Positions 7,250 to 10,801 of a stretch of 10,801 nt of DNA are shown here, piece after piece. The stretch is taken from assembly GCA_964475415.1 (NCBI GenBank), contig CAYYWZ010000100.1, positions 1 to 10,801 of the forward strand. The letters run 5' to 3'. How positions within the stretch are numbered: the first letter of the stretch is position 1; each line of letters opens with the position of its first letter. The notes beneath the pieces are model-generated. The model was given only the letters and a program-made list of their open reading frames with translations, made no database searches and had not been told where the DNA came from. Made by a program: the position numbers and the translations under genes. This stretch comes from CALCMJ01 sp964475415 (GTDB lineage Bacteria > Bacteroidota > Bacteroidia > Chitinophagales > Saprospiraceae).

Positions 7250-8065
7250 TTAGCTTTTTCCTTTTTCGTCTTGTTCTATTCTGTAAGATATATTAAAATC
7301 CTGAAGAACGGCATCGAGAATCTCATATTTACCCTCTTGGTATCCTTCTTTCAGATCATAGCTATATAACTTACCAAAGTTATGCCAAGTGAAAGCCTTG
7401 ATTCTTCCTCTAAGACCTTTGAGCAAATTATACATTGTCTCGTCTAGTTCGCGCTCTATCATTTTGACTAATATTTTACCTTGTAATTTGGTCAATCTAG
7501 ATAGTGGTTCTTCGAACTCCTCTTTTAGTTCATCTTGCAGCTGCGCTATATATTTCTTACGTTTCTTTCGCTTCATGTTTTGCGTAGCATATTCTGTTTC
7601 TCTGAATATTCTTATCGCTTCTTTAGCATATGGATATACTTTGGCCGCATATCTTTTGAACTTCATATACTTTAGATAGTCTTCATTAGATTTAAAGGTT
7701 CTGAGAGAGGTAATCGATATATCATCTAAGGTTTCCATAATCAGGGTGTCCCCTTCAGGTGTAATCATTGCAGTCATTACACGACCTTTAACCAGCGTTT
7801 CTACAAGTTGTAGGTCATCTTCATATTCTACGGTATCTATTTCTATTTCAGATTCTTCTGCCTGATCTATGTCTGCGATAAGCGTATCTATAATGGTGGT
7901 ATCGCCTTTGACATACTGAGAAAAGACAGTATCTACACCTATGGTATCTGATGTCATTTCTGTTATAAGTACGGTTGTCGTATCTCCTATTCTCTTGACT
8001 ACCTGAGCCTGCAGACCCAATGTCCAAAAAATAATGATTACGGATATGTATAGTTTCTGTCTCAT
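7250..8065 (-). CDS. Secreted DUF4294-family protein
   Basis: A 271-residue protein with an N-terminal signal peptide (residues 1-20, ending GLQAQ), so probably periplasmic or outer-membrane associated. Residues about 25-95 are low-complexity and rich in D, T, E and I. The conserved part starts near residue 120 (LRTFKSNEDYLKYMKF) and continues with AAKVYPYAKEAIRIFRE. A very basic KRKKRKKYIAQLQDELKE helix follows, then KLQGKILVKMIERELDET and FTWHNFGKLYSYDLKEGYQ. This matches the DUF4294 pattern of Bacteroidota, which has no established function. It is the first gene of a two-gene unit with mvaD, one base apart. Start ATG 8065 gives the signal peptide intact. The DUF assignment is by recognition of the pattern. 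Confidence 0.82.
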   Translation of the reverse strand: MRQKLYISVIIIFWTLGLQAQVVKRIGDTTTVLITEMTSDTIGVDTVFSQYVKGDTTIIDTLIADIDQAEESEIEIDTVEYEDDLQLVETLVKGRVMTAMITPEGDTLIMETLDDISITSLRTFKSNEDYLKYMKFKRYAAKVYPYAKEAIRIFRETEYATQNMKRKKRKKYIAQLQDELKEEFEEPLSRLTKLQGKILVKMIERELDETMYNLLKGLRGRIKAFTWHNFGKLYSYDLKEGYQEGKYEILDAVLQDFNISYRIEQDEKGKS

Positions 8066-8076
8066 ATAATATACTA

Positions 8077-8084
8077 CAAATCTA
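8077..8084 (-). promoter_or_regulatory. Possible Bacteroidota -7 promoter element for DUF4294-mvaD
   Basis: On the minus strand this reads TAGATTTG, an exact match to the Bacteroidota -7 consensus TAnnTTTG. It lies 11 bases before the DUF4294 start codon. The expected upstream TTG at about -33 is not seen, and the implied leader would be only a few bases, so this is tentative. Confidence 0.3.
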
Positions 8085-8204
8085 AACGATTAATTTGTGT
8101 TAATGTTACCTTACGGTTTGTTTTCGTTTTCTTAATATTTAATTACCTAGTGCACAGCTATTATTTTTAGAATATTATTTTTACACCTTATTCACAATAT
8201 ATAG

Positions 8205-8861
8205 ATGTATAAAAGCTTAGCGAAAGGCGTATCCATACTATTTCATCCTCTCTTTGTACTGTTTTATATCCTACTGATATTGATGGTGGTTAACCCTATT
8301 CTCTTTAGTACAGACCTCAAAGCACGCAATATCGTTGTCTTCACCATATTTATGTTGACTGTTTTTATTCCTCTTATTTCTATATTGATGATGCGTGCAT
8401 TGGGTTTTATCCAGTCTTTCCTGATGGTAGAACGTACCGAGCGGATAGCACCCCTGATTGTTACTTCTATATTTTACTTATGGACCTATATCAATCTCAA
8501 GTCTAGTAACATACTCCCGCTGTCTTACCAAGCCTTTGTCTTAGGATCAACTATAGCTTTATTCGGCGCCTTTTTTATCAATAATTTCAGTAAAATAAGT
8601 TTGCACACCGTAGGTATAGGTGGGCTTATGGCTGCAATATTTCTCATACGTTATAATGTAAGTTATGCACACTTTAATATTATTGTAGCGGATAAGGTTG
8701 TAAAAATAGATACCGACCTCCTAGTATGGATAACTCTAATTATTGGTGGGCTAGTAGGAACGGCAAGAATATATCTTAAGGCGCATAAACCTTCTGATGT
8801 ATATGGAGGTTATATCGTAGGCTTTTTGTCACAGATGATTGCATGGAATATTTTAAATTAA
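8205..8861 (+). CDS. PAP2-like integral membrane phosphatase
   Basis: A 218-residue polytopic membrane protein with about six helices, resembling the phosphatidic-acid-phosphatase type 2 superfamily. Motif 3 is seen as R188-x5-H194-x3-D198 in TARIYLKAHKPSDVYGG, although the usual leading Ser is Ala. Motif 2 is reduced to S132-L-H134 (KISLHTVGIGG). A motif-1-like VERTERIAP (76-84) holds R77, R80 and P83. The family hydrolyses lipid phosphates such as phosphatidic acid or undecaprenyl diphosphate at the outer face of the inner membrane. This divergent Bacteroidota branch is common, but its substrate is not known to me. It precedes dapD by 7 bases, so the two are probably co-transcribed. A small motif drift could also mean altered activity. 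Confidence 0.75.
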   Translation: MYKSLAKGVSILFHPLFVLFYILLILMVVNPILFSTDLKARNIVVFTIFMLTVFIPLISILMMRALGFIQSFLMVERTERIAPLIVTSIFYLWTYINLKSSNILPLSYQAFVLGSTIALFGAFFINNFSKISLHTVGIGGLMAAIFLIRYNVSYAHFNIIVADKVVKIDTDLLVWITLIIGGLVGTARIYLKAHKPSDVYGGYIVGFLSQMIAWNILN

Positions 8862-8868
8862 TATAAAG

Positions 8869-9678
8869 ATGATACAAGAAATAATAGAAAAGTGTTGGGA
8901 AGACCGGTCGCTGCTAGATGACCAGGCAAATCAGGAAGCTATACGCTCTGTCATAGAAGAATTAGATAAAGGTAGGTTAAGAGTTGCTGAGCCTGATGGA
9001 AAGGACTGGAGGGTCAACCAATGGGTGAAGAAGGCAGTAGTTCTTTATTTCCCTATTCAAAAAATGGAAACTATAGAGGTAGGTCCCTTCGAGTTTCACG
9101 ATAAGATTCCATTAAAAAATAAATACCAAGAGCAGGGTGTCAGAGTTGTTCCTCATGCGATCGCGCGCTATGGTTCTTATATGGAAAAAGGCGTTATCAT
9201 GATGCCTAGTTTTGTCAATATAGGTGCACACGTAGGTTCTGGAACAATGGTAGATACATGGGCAACAGTAGGCTCCTGTGGTCAGATCGGAAGAAATGTT
9301 CATCTCTCAGGTGGTGTCGGCATAGGAGGCGTACTAGAACCTTTACAAGCTAGTCCTACGATTATAGAAGACAATTGTTTTATCGGTTCTAGATCTATCG
9401 TTGTAGAAGGTGTAAGAATCAGAAAAGAAGCCGTGCTTGCTGCTAATGTAGTGCTTACACAATCTACTCACATTATAGATGTCACAGGTTCAGAAGCGGT
9501 AACACTTAAGGGAGAAGTGCCGGAAAGATCTGTTGTAATTCCTGGTAGTTACAGCAAGGATTTTCCTGCGGGAACTTATAATGTCAATTGTGCTTTGATC
9601 ATAGGAAAGAGAAAAGAAAGTACTGATAAGAAAACTTCGCTGAACCAAGCTTTAAGAGAGTATGATGTAGCGGTATAA
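8869..9678 (+). CDS. dapD: 2,3,4,5-tetrahydropyridine-2,6-dicarboxylate N-succinyltransferase
   Basis: This cytoplasmic enzyme succinylates tetrahydrodipicolinate with succinyl-CoA, a step of the succinylase route to meso-diaminopimelate and lysine. The 269-residue length is close to the E. coli protein. Residues 1-100 form the N-terminal helical domain (DWRVNQWVKKAVVLYFPI). Residues about 108-205 are the left-handed beta-helix of hexapeptide repeats. It carries the diagnostic run MMPSFVNIGAHVGSGTMVDTW, then GGVGIGGVLEPLQASP and IIEDNCFIGSRSIVVEGV. The C-terminal strand (YNVNCALIIGKRKES) is normal. It follows the PAP2-like gene by 7 bases. No other dap gene is in the window. Confidence 0.96.
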   Translation: MIQEIIEKCWEDRSLLDDQANQEAIRSVIEELDKGRLRVAEPDGKDWRVNQWVKKAVVLYFPIQKMETIEVGPFEFHDKIPLKNKYQEQGVRVVPHAIARYGSYMEKGVIMMPSFVNIGAHVGSGTMVDTWATVGSCGQIGRNVHLSGGVGIGGVLEPLQASPTIIEDNCFIGSRSIVVEGVRIRKEAVLAANVVLTQSTHIIDVTGSEAVTLKGEVPERSVVIPGSYSKDFPAGTYNVNCALIIGKRKESTDKKTSLNQALREYDVAV

Positions 9679-9702
9679 TTTATTTTCCTTATATGTCAAT
9701 GT

Positions 9703-9739
9703 GGTTTTTTAACCCGCAAAAGTCTTTTTTTTAAAAAAG
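9703..9739. terminator. Possible bidirectional termination region between dapD and the secreted-protein gene
   Basis: The 73-base convergent gap contains a weak GGTT-TTTT-AACC hairpin (9703-9714) and a T8A6 palindrome with CTTTTTT and AAAAAAG arms (9724-9739). The T tract would serve dapD and the A run, read on the minus strand, would serve the opposite gene. The stems are weak and AT-rich, so the call is tentative. Confidence 0.3.
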
Positions 9740-9751
9740 TTTATGCCGTAT

Positions 9752-10594
9752 CTAAAATACCTTTAGAATTTCTTGATCTATTTTTACAAACTTAATGCCT
9801 TCATAATTTAGCTCATTTAGATTAAGCGTAGCTGTAGCATTGTCATATAGAATTCTACCCATACTGTCGTATACAAGAATATCTGTAGACTGTTCTAAAT
9901 TTATGATATTTCTACTAAGTGTATAGTTAGTAGTTGCCTTATGGAAAAGTATATCAGAGTAGGTAAAAGAACCATCTACATCCACAGTTTTAAGTCTGTA
10001 ATAGCCTGTCAGATCTTCTAGTTCTACTTGATAGTTAGAAGCTTTATTGTTTGCATATGTTTCTTGTATTCCTTGGAATGATCTGCCATCAGCAGCATAT
10101 TCGATGACGAAATTATCCACATTTAGTTCCATTAATGTTGTCCAATTAAAATATGTTTTTTCTCTTTCCTTAGAAATACTTACATCTGCTAGTTCCGCTG
10201 GAACGGTAATGTTTTGAAGTGTAACCCACTCATAAAAGCCACAGTCCATTTCTTGTTGTACATTATTATCATCCATATAGTTAAGGGTCAACATCGCTGA
10301 AAGCTCACAACCACAATCTGTACTAGCATCGTAAAATCTACTTTGGTAGGTGTTTCCTGAACTGAGGTTTTCTAACTTATCATCGAAGATGTAGATAAGA
10401 TCCCCGCATACAACATAATACTCTATATCCACACTATTATAATCTTGTGTTGCAGTCATTTCTATTGTAAAATCATACGAACAACTTGTATCATCTACTA
10501 TACCGAAGGAAATATTTACATCTTCAGGGCATTGCGCAATTGAGTTAGAAATACAAAAAGAAAGGAATAAAAAGTTTAAGATCAGGACTTTCAT
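9752..10594 (-). CDS. Secreted cysteine-rich protein with compact T9SS-like C-terminal region
   Basis: A 280-residue exported protein with a signal peptide (residues 1-20, ending NSIA) and Cys directly after the following Gln. Residues 21-125 hold seven cysteines (22, 38, 63, 94, 96, 118 and others by position), suggesting a disulfide-stabilised domain I do not recognise. Residues about 135-220 match the module common before T9SS sorting domains: FNWTTLMELNVDNFVIEYAADGRSF, then YYRLKTVDVDGSFTYSDI. Residues about 225-280 look like a shortened sorting domain: ILVYDSMGRILYD, LNLNELNYEGIKFVKI, ending EILKVF. The usual YPNP-like lead-in is missing. It may be a surface-exported protein processed by the type IX system; the sorting domain is degenerate and could be non-functional. 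It faces dapD and is expected to be monocistronic. Confidence 0.62.
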   Translation of the reverse strand: MKVLILNFLFLSFCISNSIAQCPEDVNISFGIVDDTSCSYDFTIEMTATQDYNSVDIEYYVVCGDLIYIFDDKLENLSSGNTYQSRFYDASTDCGCELSAMLTLNYMDDNNVQQEMDCGFYEWVTLQNITVPAELADVSISKEREKTYFNWTTLMELNVDNFVIEYAADGRSFQGIQETYANNKASNYQVELEDLTGYYRLKTVDVDGSFTYSDILFHKATTNYTLSRNIINLEQSTDILVYDSMGRILYDNATATLNLNELNYEGIKFVKIDQEILKVF

Positions 10595-10604
10595 ATTTTA
10601 AGGT

Positions 10605-10638
10605 GTTTGATCTATAGACGCCTAGATGAATATCAAAC
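10605..10638 (-). promoter_or_regulatory. Leader hairpin just upstream of the secreted-protein start codon
   Basis: GTTTGAT (10605-10611) and ATCAAAC (10632-10638) are exact reverse complements, with an inner ATCTA/TAGAT pairing possible in the same stem. The hairpin ends 10 bases before the ATG on the minus-strand transcript. It lies where a ribosome would bind, so it could affect translation. No promoter element is recognised upstream. Confidence 0.4.
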
Positions 10639-10744
10639 CCTCAACAAATCGAGAACATAGTTTAAAAATGTAAAATTATTGGCGGTTAGTGTGCAAGGTG
10701 GGTGACACAAAATGTTTCGACTCTCTAATTCAGTGCATTTAAAC

Positions 10745-10778
10745 AAAAAAGACAGCTATGAAATAAATCATAACTGTC
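10745..10778 (-). terminator. Intrinsic terminator of the minus-strand tRNA transcript
   Basis: On the minus strand, GACAGTTATGA, a six-base loop and TCATAGCTGTC form an 11-base stem with one U-G pair. Six T follow, then GTTT. It lies about 10 bases after the candidate tRNA 3' end, in the right orientation to end that transcript. On the plus strand the same stem would carry a C-A mismatch and no T tract follows. Confidence 0.85.
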
Positions 10779-10788
10779 TAATCTTTTG

Positions 10789-10801
10789 TGGGCGATGAGA
10801 G
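10789..10801 (-). tRNA. Partial tRNA gene, 3' end only, identity not determinable
   Basis: The minus strand ends CTCTC-ATCGCCC-A. This fits the 3' half of a T stem (5 bases), the 3' half of an acceptor stem (7 bases) and discriminator A, with CCA not encoded. The 5' acceptor strand would then be GGGCGAT. The following intrinsic terminator supports a stable-RNA transcript. The anticodon lies outside the window, so no amino acid is assigned. Confidence 0.55.

Noticed and set aside
6490..7369. Three plus-strand open frames opposite mvaD and the DUF4294 gene
   Set aside because: They are antisense to well-supported conserved proteins and show no family features.
8100..8204. Promoter for the PAP2-dapD pair
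   Set aside because: Several T-rich partial matches to TAnnTTTG exist, but none is exact with a TTG at proper spacing, so no site can be chosen.

Overview
The window looks like ordinary chromosomal DNA from a member of the Bacteroidota. The evidence is the low GC content, a TonB-dependent receptor with an N-terminal carboxypeptidase-regulatory-like domain, a DUF4294-type protein, a diphosphomevalonate decarboxylase (bacterial mevalonate pathway), a protein with a degenerate type IX secretion (T9SS)-style C-terminus, and near absence of Shine-Dalgarno sites. I cannot place it below phylum; a Saprospiria- or Flavobacteriia-like marine lineage is only a guess.

Left part (1-5147), all on the minus strand. 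In transcription order it reads: a flavin-reductase-family FMN protein, a four-helix DUF1761-like membrane protein, a xylose-isomerase-like TIM-barrel sugar isomerase/epimerase, a 750-residue TonB-dependent outer-membrane receptor, and a small four-helix membrane protein that runs off the left edge. The isomerase and receptor overlap by 4 bases and are probably translationally coupled. The last gene has a one-base frameshift in a short A run, and both halves still read as one coherent protein.

Middle (5148-6168). A membrane-anchored TlpA/ResA-like thioredoxin is transcribed divergently from the flavin reductase. It is followed by 426 bases without a gene. That stretch holds four inverted repeats and one short direct repeat; it is the largest piece of the window that the genes do not explain.

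Right part (6169-9678). A DUF4294 protein and the GTG-started mvaD gene form a minus-strand pair one base apart. Divergent from them, a PAP2-like membrane phosphatase and dapD (lysine/diaminopimelate synthesis) form a plus-strand pair 7 bases apart. The pairs link housekeeping functions: isoprenoid supply, lipid-phosphate chemistry and the peptidoglycan precursor diaminopimelate.

Right end (9679-10801). A secreted cysteine-rich protein with a compact T9SS-like tail faces dapD. Its leader contains a hairpin next to the start codon. At the extreme edge, a clear minus-strand intrinsic terminator is followed by the last 13 bases of what fits the 3' end of a tRNA gene.

I found no CRISPR array, insertion sequence, integrase, toxin-antitoxin pair or defence system. 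The points most worth checking are the frameshifted membrane protein, the structured 426-base intergenic region, the isomerase-receptor coupling without a SusD, and the leader hairpin.
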